Origin: Berberis thunbergii
Lineage: Eukaryota > Streptophyta > Magnoliopsida > Ranunculales > Berberidaceae
Assembly: GCA_003290165.1 (NCBI GenBank)
Contig: QNQO01009187.1
Span: 1 to 64,000, forward strand
Direction of reading: 5' to 3'
Length of the DNA: 64,000 bases
Shown here: in pieces, positions 1 through 10,685 of the stretch
How the letters are laid out: every line of letters starts with the position of its first letter
How positions within the stretch are numbered: position 1 is the first letter of the stretch
Program-made: the position numbers and the translations under genes
Notes under the pieces: generated by a model
Told to the model about the DNA's origin: nothing
The model's input: only the letters and a program-made list of their open reading frames with translations
The model's database searches: none

Positions 1-72
1 TTGTTCAACATCAAACAATTAACGGTTCATCATTGGCTACTGATCATCTATCTACATGCACTACAAATAAAC

Positions 73-729
73 CTTCTTTCTAAGTCTGCTTTTCCTTGCT
101 GCCTATCTATTCTGAGCAAGCCTTCTCAATGTCTGCCCAAAACATAAATGCAACCAACATCAACTACAAAAGTTCCAACACTAACAGTCTCATAAATGAG
201 TGAGTGATCACGATGGAGAGAATCAAACCTTGGGGTCTGGTGTCTTGGGTCCTTCATGTTCAGAGCTTGAAGTTGGCCCCTTTCTGTTTCCTTCTCTCTG
301 CTCCCTAACAACCCCATCAAATTTAAATATATTAGAAAGTGATAACATGTAAATGCAATTTTGTTGTAGAAAAAAATGTGTGTGTAGTTAGTGTATATAG
401 ACCTTGACAACTCTGGATTGTTCTTGATGAGGTCCACATGCAGCCTCATTTATAGTGTTATTCGCCAACTCCATAGATGGTTCTGAGGTCCTCTTTGAAC
501 CATTGCTTGCTGGAGAGCTAACCAAACCAGCCGTTGGCGTCGCACTAGTTCCCTACTCAAAAAATAAGAGAACCCCATCAGTTTAGAGAATTTTAGAAGA
601 AGAAGAAGAAGAATTATCAACACAACCCCATTTTATATAAAATTCATACCTTGTGATTGTTCGGTGGCTCGACATGCATTGGCTGAAAAGGGAAGATGTT
701 CAAAGTAGCTGGCCGGATACCTGAGTTCT
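73..729 (-). pseudogene. TGA-type bZIP transcription factor fragment
   Basis: Four exons fit on the minus strand: 650-729, 403-552, 229-297 and 73-132, with GT-AG borders and matching phases. They read RPATLNIFPFQPMHVEPP, then a Ser/Thr-rich linker, then EGNRKGPTSSSEHEGPKTPD, then TLRRLAQNR*AARKSRLRKK. The last exon is the basic region of a TGA-clade (TGA9/10-like) bZIP factor, a nuclear protein that binds TGACG motifs. The conserved Glu of the NREAARKSR signature is replaced by a TAG stop at 103-105, and the leucine zipper and DOG domain are absent from the window. The N-terminus is also missing. This is a dead fragment of a gene of normally more than 400 residues. Confidence 0.75.
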
Positions 730-2109
730 CTGCATACATCATAACATCCATTAACAACTATCAAGCTAGCTAGTTAGCCTCTTCAACTGTCTGTTTAACC
801 CAAACTTAATATTTGTAAGCAGCAATAAGTTTTCCATGTAAACACTGAAATATATCAACCCTGCACCCATCATATATAAATATTGAAATCAGAATATTTG
901 GAGACCCCTTGCACCCATCATTTTGTAGCAGCAATAAGTTTTCCATGTAAAACCATATCTGAATTTGGATTAGTATGTAAAACCATAAAAGCTTCAATGC
1001 AATTGGGCAGGTATGTACCAAAAATGTTCCTACATACCTGGCTGAGATATGGGTCTACATCAAAAAGTTGGTGATTGCAGAATAAATTAGCAATGGATGT
1101 TAAAGAATCAAAGATCGGTGATTCACACTTCCTTGTTCTTTGATCATAATTCCTCAATGCTTCCAGCTCTAAGGTACAAAAACTCTCGGGTGTTTTGTAG
1201 ATCTTTCTGTAGTGCGGGGTAGTCTCCAAGCATCATAGTCCAAATGGATTAAATACTGGAACTTTGTCCTAGATGCTTTATTTATCTTCAAACAACTCTC
1301 TATCACCCTGACTTCCTCTCTGAATCTGTCTCTAACTTGTCTCAGATTGGTAGGTAATTATATTCCAGATCTCACTATTTCTGGAGGAAAGTTGCAGGTC
1401 TGGGTGAGATTCGGCTGCATTCCTTGCATAAGCTGTTACATCTATCGAAATCAAAGGGCTTTCTTTTGGGTTTATCGAAGAGACATGCATAGGCCTGCAA
1501 TCAAATTGTCTAACTGAAATTATGAAGTGATTGTTTACTGGTTAAATTAGAATGAGATACCATAATGGGTAGAACTCGAAAACATTAGTCCAACTTAAAT
1601 AGAGTGCTATCTCACAAGAGGTCTCCAACAACATAAAAATGTCCAGGCAAAGTTACAAAATAAAAGGTTTCGGCCTGCTCAACAATGACAATTAATTCCA
1701 ACACATTGAAGCATTAAAATGAGATAGATGGAAGTCATAAAAACAGATGTGAAACCTTGTAAAAGTAGTTATGAAGGTATTTACAACAATGAGGGTAATT
1801 TAGGTCTGTATTTCTTGAAACTGATATTTGTGAATTCAATCAAACATTCAGTTTTTGCATCAATTTGTTGATGTAGCCAAAAAGTTTTTAACTTCAAGAT
1901 AAGTTATGTATCCGAAGACCAAGTTAAATTTTATCTAACGTGTGAAAATATAGACATGCTCATTTTCACCCCTTTCAAGTTAAATATTCGGTGTTCTCTC
2001 ACATCGAGAAAATTAGGGGAAATTAGTTCATTCGACATAAAAATGATTTTTCTACAAAAAACAGACTTAAGCAATAATAACAAGAAAGAAAGCAAACAAA
2101 AAAGCATAC
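730..2109. other. Unassigned stretch inside the fragment array
   Basis: No protein family recognised. Two short minus-strand open stretches could be further captured exons: about 1035-1229 (contains ELEALRNYDQRTRKCESPIF, ending at a possible GT donor) and about 1370-1500 (contains NPKESPLISIDVTAYARNAA). The VSR cytosolic tail exon (expected YMDSEIRAIMAQYMPL) was looked for and not found here. A near-exact 23-bp direct repeat (gcagcaataagttttccatg core) lies at about 819-841 and 928-950. Confidence 0.4.
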
Positions 2110-3293
2110 CCTGATTCTGTACTTGTACACGGCATACCCTCCAATTGCAGTAGCAATCAACCCGAGGAAAATGACCCACACAAAGTTCCAACTGAACTCA
2201 CTTTGGTACTCTTTACCTGCATTTGCCACAGCAGAATATCAATAAAAAATTAATAATAATGTTGAAGTTTCTCGTCAATGGAAGACTTAACTCGGCAAAA
2301 TTGATGATAATCAAGAACAGTCATGCCAGAAATGAACTGAGATACTCACTTATGCATGTCTCATGCTCTCGCATGTACAAACTGATTACCACCGCAGCTG
2401 CATTCATAGCTTCCCCAAGTATTCTTGCATTTGCATTCAGGGCATTGACAAGCAAGTTTCTCTTTGCATTCATCCACATCTGAAGAAAGGTCAAACCAAA
2501 ACATGACCAATTGTACATCACAAGTAATAGGAACTGAAGCTGTGATAGTTTAGATCAATTTAAAATCATGTGAAGATGGAGCTTATCAAGCAGACAGATT
2601 ACACAAGAATTTTCAAGAGGGATATTCATCTCTTGCCAGAAGAACCACAAGTTGTCTATCATGTATCCAACTAGGGTATTCTCCCCGTGCCGTTGGCACA
2701 CCACATACATTATTATTTATTTTTATTGATTATTATTATTATTTTTGCTAAATACTATGCACTGAACATCCCCGCCACCATCCCTATTTTTTGCTCTCAA
2801 TCAGTTATGAAGTGCAATCCTATTATAAGATTATATACTATAAACTTTGGGGTTACAATCAAAATTTGAATTACTTGGAGAAGAAAAAATTCAAAACACC
2901 GAGAGTGAGTTATATGAACTAGAAAGTAAATTTTCATGTAAAGCGGGGTTTCAGCATAGCCTACCATTTTTTGGTTTTCACAATCGATGTTACCAACTAA
3001 AATGCAACATGGAGAAGAGGGGTGTGCACAAGCCTTCACACGTGTTGACTCCATCACCCCTTGAATCCTAGAGGGCATTTGCAACCTTTGGAATGATGGT
3101 CCTGAAGAACCCACAATAAAGTTAAACTACCATGAGGGCATTCAACTCAAGTGACAATGTTTAATAGTTGAACAAACCATTAAAAGATAAGCTATTTGTG
3201 CTCTTGAAGCACTTACTGTGCAAGCAGAGTAGGTCCTGCCTTCTTGTGTTTGTCTCCAGCAGCCTCCATTGTTAATTTCACATCGTAGAGCTC
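2110..3293 (-). pseudogene. Vacuolar sorting receptor (VSR) C-terminal fragment
   Basis: Exons on the minus strand at 3217-3293, 3034-3101, 2350-2479 and 2110-2216 encode the EGF-like repeats ([44 protein letters not shown]) and the single membrane span (WNFVWVIFLGLIATAIGGYA then VYKYRIR). VSRs are type I receptors that sort NPIR-type cargo between Golgi and prevacuolar compartment. The PA domain, the central region and the YMPL-containing cytosolic tail are missing. Lesions: one extra base in a C run at 3057-3060, one extra base at 2379-2381, and a GC instead of GT donor at 3032-3033. Any of these would prevent a normal product. Confidence 0.8.
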
Positions 3294-3413
3294 CTGATGT
3301 TGTTGAATCAAGGCAAACAGCTGACTTGGTAGCCAAATAACATGTGGAATCATTTCAAATAATTGATTTACTTGTAAAATTCACATCAGAACTTAGCAAA
3401 GCAATAGACTTAC

Positions 3414-3703
3414 TTGTGGAATCTTTTTTTTGCTTTTCTAATAATTCCTTCTGCATTTGTAAAGCTTTCTTAGCTTTTGCTATAAGCATCAAGAGACAAA
3501 TTTCCACTCTTGCCAGCAGTTGAAGTTGTTGTCCCATCTGTACTAAATTTTCCAGGAACCTCATGAGATCTGGTAACATTAACTCCCTTATTTTCATTTG
3601 TGGTAGAAATCAAAGATACCTTGATAAAAGGGGTAGGACGAAGTTCTGAAGAAAGTTCAGTCACAGCCGTTGATGTCACGTTTACTGATCCCAATGCAAC
3701 TCC
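3414..3703 (-). pseudogene. PRP3-like splicing factor fragment
   Basis: A single long exon, bordered by CAG acceptor and GTAAGT donor on the minus strand, reads TNENKGVNVTRSHEVPGK, then STAGKSGNLSLDA, then, after a one-base insertion near 3480-3486, AKAKKALQMQKELLEKQKK. This resembles the region before the conserved core of plant U4/U6 snRNP protein PRP3 (RDM16 in Arabidopsis), a nuclear pre-mRNA splicing factor. The family call rests on memory of the LDALAKAKKALQ..KEL motif, and the alignment is short. Neighbouring fragments on both sides come from other genes, so this is an isolated captured exon. Confidence 0.5.
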
Positions 3704-4022
3704 CTGTCCAAGTGAAAAGTTTCAACCAAAGGTCACAAAATAAATCCCGACATCATAAATTTTTATTTTTGTGCATCCGAATAAAGAATATTAGGATGGA
3801 ACAAATATAGACTACAGTAACCATATAGATAAATCAGTAACCAAGGAAAATAAACTTGAAAACCCCTCAAGTGACACTTGACTTATAGTAGGTATATGTT
3901 GGAGAAATGCCTAAGGCAAAGAGCTTTCAGGAAAAGATTAGGTTCAAACTCCAAATAATTTAGTTAAGCAGAGAACAAACAAATTCTATACTTTAAGTAG
4001 AGAGTGGAACCACCATACTTAC

Positions 4023-4472
4023 TGCATAAAGCAGGACCTGGCCATCATCCATTGTTTTGAAAGACATGGACGCCTCTCTGTGCTGCAGAGATGGAAGGGA
4101 AGTGTCTATCAACTTAACCAATAAGCAATGTACTAAACAATAAAATTGACTAGATAGAATTCTCCCTTACCACGACAGATGCTATACCAGGAAAAAGACC
4201 TGAATAAATGATGGCACGAACCAGAGACTGGTTATGGCTCAAAGTATTATTTGCACTGGCATTCTCATCTAACAAACCAGCATCTTTTAAGATAAAGTTA
4301 AACTGCTTCCTAAGAGAATGGATAGCCTAAAGAGTCTGAGCAAAGAGAAAATTCCTCCAGCAATATTCATATGCAGATCCTTCCCTCTCTGCATCTTTCC
4401 ATCCTTCATAAGCACGAACAAGAGCCATATGATCACTATAGTCCTTTGCAGAGAATCTTGACTTTGCAGTTC
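4023..4472 (-). pseudogene. DExH-box RNA helicase C-terminal fragment
   Basis: Two exons, 4171-4472 and 4023-4082, joined by a GT-AG intron. They encode [75 protein letters not shown] and ASMSFKTMDDGQVLLYA. This is the HA2/OB-fold region of plant DExH1/DExH3-type (DHX36-like) helicases, which unwind RNA or G-quadruplexes using a separate RecA core. The RecA core is absent here. A CAG to TAG change puts a stop at 4327-4329 after FAQTL. It lies about 300 bp upstream (in transcription sense) of the PRP3-like exon, in the same orientation. Confidence 0.8.
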
Positions 4473-4559
4473 CTGCAAGCTGAATCAGGAAATAGATGTC
4501 AGACTTGGGTTTGTTTGTCTCACCTCTTGACATGTACATGGGGTTGTTGATGGACTATC

Positions 4560-5510
4560 CAGAGTGTATGATAGGAGTTAGATAGTTGTCATTTTCAAAT
4601 TTAACATGTCTAATGTAGAGGGGCTCTTCTAGATAAAATTTATTAGTAAGAAAGTTGATAGATTTTTTAATTAAAGTGTTATTATAAATATGATGGATTT
4701 TATTTATTTATTTACAGAAATATATGATGAATTCATCCATTGAGTAGGCCTTTCAACTGCAAATGAAGATATGAAAATAATATACAACACCAATGAATTA
4801 ATCTTCGTATGCGCACAAGAACAACCACTCAATCATTAAAGGATATACGTGAAAAATGACCATTTCAAGGAGTTTTCACCTGAAATTGAACCCACGTGGT
4901 TTACAATTTAAAAGATAAGAAGCTAAGGATTAAATTGCAGTCAGGAAGGAATAGATACCTTTACTTATCCAAATGTTACTCTATTTTGATATCAATATTT
5001 TTATTTCATTGGTTACACATAAATATAAGAACTGTTGTTTGCATAAATTTAAATAACAAAAGCTACAACTGTTAATCACATTGTTTTACTTAGAGCTTCT
5101 AACAGAAAGTGAAAGAAGCATGGAAATAAGCATTTAAATAACAAAAGCTACAACTGTTAATCACATTGGTTTGGTATTGGTATTATGAGTTGGAGATGAT
5201 GGAAAGATTATAAGCAAGGAAGGTTGACTTTGGTATTGGTTTCTGTGCAAAAGGGCTATCATAGTGACAAAAAAAAACCAATTAGATAGTTAATAAGGGA
5301 AATAAAAAAAAATTATTTGCTTCCTTGCATAAAATTTAAAAGAAAAGGAACCAAAGAAACAAGAAGCTAGTAAGAGTTGCTTGCTACAGCAAGCAAGCTG
5401 ATCAAGTTAGACTACCACGTTTAATTACATGAATAGAAACTTAAGTAGCACCATAATTAGTAGAAAATTAATTAAGGAGAAGATGATCATAAATGATGGA
5501 AAATTATCTT
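4560..5510. other. AT-rich spacer with a 37-bp direct repeat
   Basis: No gene seen. A 37-bp direct repeat starting atttaaataacaaaag lies at 5047-5083 and 5132-5168, separated by 48 bp. The remainder is simple AT-rich sequence. Confidence 0.6.
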
Positions 5511-5529
5511 CTCCTAGATCAATTTATTG

Positions 5530-5645
5530 AGTTACCATAGGGAGGTGCAGCAGCTCCTCCAAGCAATCCACCACCAGAGGCTGCAGCATAGACATCAGAT
5601 GGATCAATAACTGGAGATGAAGAAGAAGGCGCATTTCTTCCATTG
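5530..5645 (-). other. Unidentified exon-like stretch
   Basis: The minus strand reads NAPSSSSPVIDPSDVYAAAS followed by GGGLLGGAAAPPYG. This has coding character (Gly/Ala/Ser-rich, good codon pattern) but does not belong to the C-terminus of the neighbouring E2 family, whose tail is acidic. I do not recognise the parent gene. It may be a further captured fragment. Confidence 0.35.
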
Positions 5646-5810
5646 ACTTGATTTTTTCAAATCTAAAGAAAGTAAAATGATAGCTGCAAATATTTTAACT
5701 TGGAAAACTTATTCGACTTGAGTAATGAAAGTAGATCTATAAAAACATTTTCAATCATATCAAATTAGCACGCAAAGCATTTATAATCAAAGAAGATATA
5801 TGAACACAAC

Positions 5811-6372
5811 CTTTCACTCTTTGGTCGAATGTAGCTTTATCACGCATCATCAAGGCTGCAGCCTCTCCATTCAATGGGTCTGATGGATTGGGGTATAGAA
5901 GAAGTTGTGGAAGGAACACTTCAAAGACATTTACTAGATCTGAAACATATAAAATCCATTGTCAGGAACTGAACATGACCAACGAACTACAGCCCGTGTA
6001 AAAAAAACATATTTAATTCTTTGACGAAAATATAACAATCTTATTCAAAGAAGACAATGATCTAGTTTGTTATTTACCCAAACATGGGGCTCCAGGTCTG
6101 ATTGATAACATCCAGACAAACCGAGCTTGACCTGAAATTTGAAACCCAATGAAACATTTTCAGTTATAACATTTCTCTTTACGTAGATAGACAAATAACA
6201 ACCACTTGAAATTAACTCAAAATCAAAACACGGCGCTTTAAGATTCAATAGGCTTACATCTCATCAACATTTGGGTGGTAGATCTTATTAACAAATCCAA
6301 TTGATGGAGATTTGTAAGGATAAGCATCAAGGAGCTCTACCTTTATCCTCCATACCCCTCCATGATAAGGAC
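5811..6372 (-). pseudogene. Ubiquitin-conjugating enzyme E2 fragment (UBC4/5/6 type)
   Basis: Exons 6258-6372, about 6075-6131 and 5811-5939 encode [55 protein letters not shown] and [20 protein letters not shown] through [13 protein letters not shown]. This is the core of the UBC catalytic fold, with the HPN motif and the catalytic Cys (SVCLDV) still present. The family transfers ubiquitin from E1 to substrates with E3 ligases. The N-terminal helix exons and the acidic C-terminal tail are missing. The donor after SPMF reads TTTGGGTAAAT where TTTG/GTAAAT is expected, so splicing would shift the frame. Pieces lacking the N-terminus cannot fold as an E2. Confidence 0.8.
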
Positions 6373-6839
6373 CTGCCAATACCCCATTAACATAATAAAC
6401 CAATCCCTCTGTGTAAACTGCAAATACCACATCCAACCCACAAGCAAAATGGACATTGAAGAAATGAAGTAAACAACTAGTCTACAGGTGATGCCACCAT
6501 ACAGAAAGACCATGTTATCATGGACTCAAATGCACAAAACCATTAGATTAAAAATGAGGTTCTAGTATTCTACAAGACTTTAACATACTTTGAAAATTCA
6601 AGAAATCAATCTAATTGAAAGTCCATAACTTTGCCCCCACCAGTACAGAAAGACATCCAATAGTGATCAACATGATTGAATCAAAACATCAAATACCCAC
6701 AAAGCTTTGAACATCTACTCAAGATCAACATGATTAATTGACACAAAACTTCAAAAACAACAACTACCCATTATTCAAAGACCAAAACACATCAAAAATA
6801 TCAGATTTTTACTAAGAACAAACCAAAGATGAAACAGAG

Positions 6840-7140
6840 AACATGAACATCGATCGATTGAATCAGAAATACAAGAGAAGGGGGAAGAAGTGTTACCTGA
6901 GACTTCTTGCTAGAATTGCCCATCTCGAAAGAGAAGCGAAGACGATCAAAACGAAAATAGAGAAAGGGAGCTGCAAGGCGAAAACCCTAGTTTTTCCCCA
7001 ATTTTTTTCGCCGAATCTGCTATCCTCTCCACTGTGTTTTTCCCTCAATTTGTTTCGCCAAAGCGCAGTCTCCTCTCCCATATCTGTTTTTCCCCAAATT
7101 TGTTCGCCATAGCACAAAATTATTTTCGCCAAAGCGCGAA
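6840..7140 (-). other. Possible 5' exon and local repeats of the CACTA interior
   Basis: On the minus strand a short open stretch beginning at an ATG near 6921 reads MGNSSKKSQ and is followed at once by a GTAACA donor. It is preceded (7140-6925) by sequence with several imperfect copies of a motif around tttttccccaa...tttcgcc. This could be the 5' UTR and first exon of a chimeric transcript through the fragment array. No family assigned. Confidence 0.3.
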
Positions 7141-7149
7141 ACTGCTCCC

Positions 7150-7396
7150 TCCAATTAAAGTGTGAAACTATTTTCTATAGTTATGGTTTTAAACCGTTGG
7201 TAGCTATAGCCACGGTTTTAAACCGTGGGAAGCTATAGCCACAGTTTTAAACCATTGCAACCTTTTTGGTGTATTGTTTTAGCCACCGTTTTAAACCGTT
7301 GGTCGTTATAGCCACGATTTTTAGCCGTGGCAATTAAACCAACGGTTTAGAGCCGTGGCCACCTCCCTGTAGCTAAATTGGCCTTTTGGTGTAGTG
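7150..7396. repeat. CACTA subterminal repeats and terminus
   Basis: At least five copies of a palindromic motif around ggttttaaaccgttgg, or the variant gccacggttttaaaccgt, alternate with agctatagccac between 7180 and 7360. The segment ends in ggccttttggtgtagtg. CACTA elements carry such subterminal arrays as transposase-binding sites and end in CACTA/TAGTG. The first 12 bases of this terminus, CACTACACCAAA, are shared with the two small MITEs at 47503 and (with one change) 21626. Confidence 0.75.
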
Positions 7397-7485
7397 TTTT
7401 TTAAAACTTTTGATCAGATTTAAAACCAAATTATTAATGTAGTTATGATACTAACCAAGAGACTTTAGGAATTATGATGGTCTTG

Positions 7486-8484
7486 AACCCCGTTTGGAAA
7501 CTTCTATTATACAGTCATGCCCTTTGGACTATAAATGCAGGAGCAACATACCAGTGAGCCATGACATCCAGCATGATATGATGTACACGAAATTGGATGA
7601 TTATGCGGATGATGTGGTGGTAAAATCCAAGACAAAGGTAGAACATATAATGTTCTTCGCAGGGTATTACAAAGATGTAGACAATACACAGATGGAACAA
7701 CAAGATAAACCTAAAACTTTTTGAACCCCACTTGGAAACTTCTATTATACAGTCTTGTCCTTTGGACTAAAAAATGCAGGAGCAACATACCAATGAGCCA
7801 TGAAAACCAACATGAGATGATGTACACGGAATTGGATGATTATGTGGATGATGTGATGGTAAAATCCAAGACAAAGGTAGAACATATAATGTTTTACAAA
7901 GATGTAGACAATACTACTTGTGCATGAACCCCTTATGATGTGCATTCCGAGTGCCCGCTTAGAAATTCTTGGGGTTCATAGTGCATAAAAAAGGAATCAA
8001 TGTTGATGAAGCAAAAGATAGCTATAACGAGCATGTCTCCCCCACTTAATGTGAAGGACCCTTAAAACTTTCCTTAGCGAGGTTTCTTATATTTGATGTT
8101 TCATACCCCGCCTTGCCCAAGTATCTCAACCTTTCCATGCCTTGCTAAAACAGAATGTACCTTACAGATGGGGGGGAAACCTCAACATGAAGCCTTTTAA
8201 ATGATCAAATCTATTGACAAAACTGCCGACCATAATGTCTCTGATTCCCACTAAGCATTTATAGTTGTACCTGGTTGAAACCGATGAAGCCATTGGAGCT
8301 TTACTTTCCCAAATGATGACATAGTGATGAAAAACCAATCTACCACTTTAGTAGAGCCTTGCCAAGTGCTTTCGTAGGGGGTGAGGGTTCAACCATCAAT
8401 ACTCAGCTTGGAGTAGACAACTTTTCAACACATCATCCTCTTTTTTCTCATAAGGATCTCGGGTGTGAAAGTTCCCTAATGGGG
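7486..8484 (+). pseudogene. Ty3/gypsy pol remnant (reverse transcriptase)
   Basis: Broken frames match gypsy RT. The YTVMPFG-like stretch sits in frame-shifted form around 7505-7535. LDDYVDDVMVKSKTKVEH, with the YVDD catalytic box, is read near 7828-7885, and a FLGFIVHKKGINVDEAK-like stretch near 7960-8015. The RT segment is duplicated in tandem (7486-7720 and 7722-7920, both starting ttgaacccc..ttggaaacttc). The same tandem duplication occurs in block B, so it predates the segmental duplication. Stops and frameshifts are abundant and no LTRs are visible. Confidence 0.75.
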
Positions 8485-8485
8485 C

Positions 8486-9358
8486 TAGGGGTGGTCATGG
8501 TCCAGTTCAGTTCGGTATGACCCCTATATCAGTACCGTTTCGAACAATAAAATTTCAGTATGGTTCTGTTGGATTTTATGAATTTTTAAAGCTGATACCA
8601 AGCCGTATGTATTGTACCGATGATCGGTATGTGACTATACCAATTTTTGTCTGTCCCAATTCATGTTCTCTCTTTGTGTCAAATCTTTCCCAACTGAAAG
8701 GAGTCATTAAAAACAAATCTCAAGAGAAGATCAAGAACAAAAACCAAATGAATGACCAAAGGATGTTCTTGTTTACTAATTTCTTTATACAATAATCATT
8801 TAAAAAAATAGTAATCAATTTATCAATAGTTTGATCTTGTTGTTGCTGCAAGAAAAGATCACAAGGAACCCACAAATGATCATGTGGGCAAGGCACCTTG
8901 GCATCAAGATAACCAACTTGTAAATCCTCCTGTTTATATACCAGAATCCACTATTCGATTCTTATCTTGTAATTCCCCTATTTCCACTACCCCAAATCCA
9001 TCACCATTGCACTTTTGTTGTAGTAACACAAGCTCCTACGAAAACCTGATATGACTGGAACCCATTGCTAAAATACTTGGAGAAGCTGGCAAAAGCTTCC
9101 AATCACATGAAACCTAGTAAAGGGAGCCCCTTACCCTCACAAAACCCTATGTGTGACGAAAACAATAGATCTGGTGATTGAACCAACAAGAGATCTGACA
9201 GCAGAGATTGGAAAAGGTATCAAAACTGGACAAAAGGAATTGAGATGATTTGATACTGTACCTAAAAACTCAAAACAAACTTTCTTCGGTTTGGGTCTGG
9301 TTCAGAAAGGCAAGATTATGATTCAGTATCCGTTTTTTGGAAAAAGCTGCTCACCCGT
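8486..9358. mobile_element. Degenerate hAT-like non-autonomous element
   Basis: The left edge reads taggggtggtcatggtcc followed by ggttcagttcggtatgac-type sequence. The right edge carries the complement of a similar motif (gctgctcacccgtaa). The TAGGGGTGG terminus resembles the clear hAT at 34756. It interrupts the gypsy remnant. I could not find a convincing 8-bp duplication, and the copy in block B has the same borders, so insertion preceded the duplication. Confidence 0.45.
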
Positions 9359-9559
9359 AACTAGATTTGTTCCCAATTTGGATAGTCAATTGTAACAACC
9401 AATTCATGTACTGATAATATTGTCACCATTTTGGTATCATAGGTTAAGAAATTGATCCCCTCCGGGACAAGTTTGTTAAAAAATTGGTTTGAGCTAAAAA
9501 AAATATTTCAACTTCCATTAATTCTTAAGCCAAAATTTTTCGGTTGGACTCAGGTTGGC

Positions 9560-10685
9560 TCACCCAAGCTATTGCCTTGCATGTTAAGTAAAGTCTTACA
9601 AACTGTGTGAGTCTTTTAGTCCTTTAAACTAGTTATAAGTACTAAATGAGCAGTTAAAACTCCCTTACCTTATTGACCAACTTTCAAGGTCAATATCATT
9701 AAATTTATAATTTTACTAATATTACAAATATACTTTGGTCAAAGTCTCAAAAGTAACGCTTTGAATAACTTACTTTACTTTAAAGTCTTCAAGGAATTTT
9801 CCCCTTATTTATACCCGAACAGGGGTTGTCTCACTCCTCAGTCTTAAGTTTCATAAAAATTCGCACTCTCCTTGCAAGCCTATTCTTTTGTTTTAACGTT
9901 TTATTTTGTTCTTCCAATTGAGTTAGTCTCAGAGAGGTATCAAATCTCAACAAGATATTAGCTATGTCTCGCATTGCATACATGATTCTAGGGTTTTGAC
10001 ATTAGTCAAGGAGATATGTATTGACTATTGGCTTTGATATATAGGCATTTGTATCTCACTTTATAGTATCTATTTTTAGTAAAATGTATATTGATGCACT
10101 GATTGAGATCGTGCTTTCAATTTATAATTGAGATTTGTTATTTAAATAGTAAATCGAGTATATTCTAATTTTCTTAGGAATCAAATTAGTAATTGTTGAA
10201 ATCCTGAGTTGCTTGTCTTACATTGTTTTCAAAGTTCTAATGGTTTTGTAAATTAGGCTTATATTCCCTTTTTTTGTCTTTAGATAATATGCAATGTCTT
10301 TCAAAGCGCAACATTTATACTAACTTGTACTTGAACGATATTTCTTGAGATTATTGATAATATTGTTCTATTTATGCCAATTCTTGTGAGATTTGGAGTT
10401 GAAGGGAGACAGAATATAAAGACGATAGCGTTAGGGGAAAGTTTAAGTTTTCTATTTATTGTTGAATGTTGTACTTTTGCCGGTATCAATAACCACACCC
10501 TCAATTTATAGTGACTCGTAATATGATCTGCATTTATTTTGTTCATAACTAATCTATTGTCGTTACCAACTATTGTTACATTGAATAATTTTCTAATTAT
10601 ATTTTGTTATATATATATTTTTTCTCAACATTGAAAAAATAAAGTTTACTGTTGTCATGTGTGTTGCAGTTTTATTTCATTATCA
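9560..10685 (+). promoter_or_regulatory. Conserved upstream block of the J-domain gene
   Basis: Blocks A, B and C share this segment. It contains a repeated motif (cttattgaccaactttcaag), a TATA-like ttatttataccc at about 9805, a presumed transcribed leader (ggtatcaaatctcaacaag at about 9937), and a pyrimidine tract ending ttgcag just before ttttatttcattatcaATG. This suggests a 5' UTR intron. In block C the leader ends caacaag/gtacta, a good donor, whereas A and B read caacaagatatta, so the donor may be lost or shifted in A and B. Confidence 0.45.

Larger units (their letters stand above)
1..7396. mobile_element. Right part of a CACTA element carrying captured gene fragments
   Basis: The right edge is a CACTA-type terminus, gtagtg at 7391-7396, whose reverse complement starts CACTACACCAAAAGGCCAAT. 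Inside it, 7150-7390 holds subterminal repeats. Further in are exon-intron fragments of at least five unrelated genes (bZIP TGA, VSR, PRP3-like, DExH helicase, E2 ubiquitin-conjugating enzyme), all on the minus strand. Introns with consensus GT-AG borders are kept, so capture was at DNA level and not by retroposition. No matching left terminus is visible, so it would lie before position 1. Pack-CACTA elements of this kind are known in plants. That all fragments belong to one element is inference; stacked insertions or a Helitron remain possible. Confidence 0.6.

Noticed and set aside
1..7396. Helitron as the vehicle of the gene fragments
   Set aside because: No CTRR end with preceding hairpin was seen, whereas a CACTA terminus with subterminal repeats is present. 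Kept only as an alternative.
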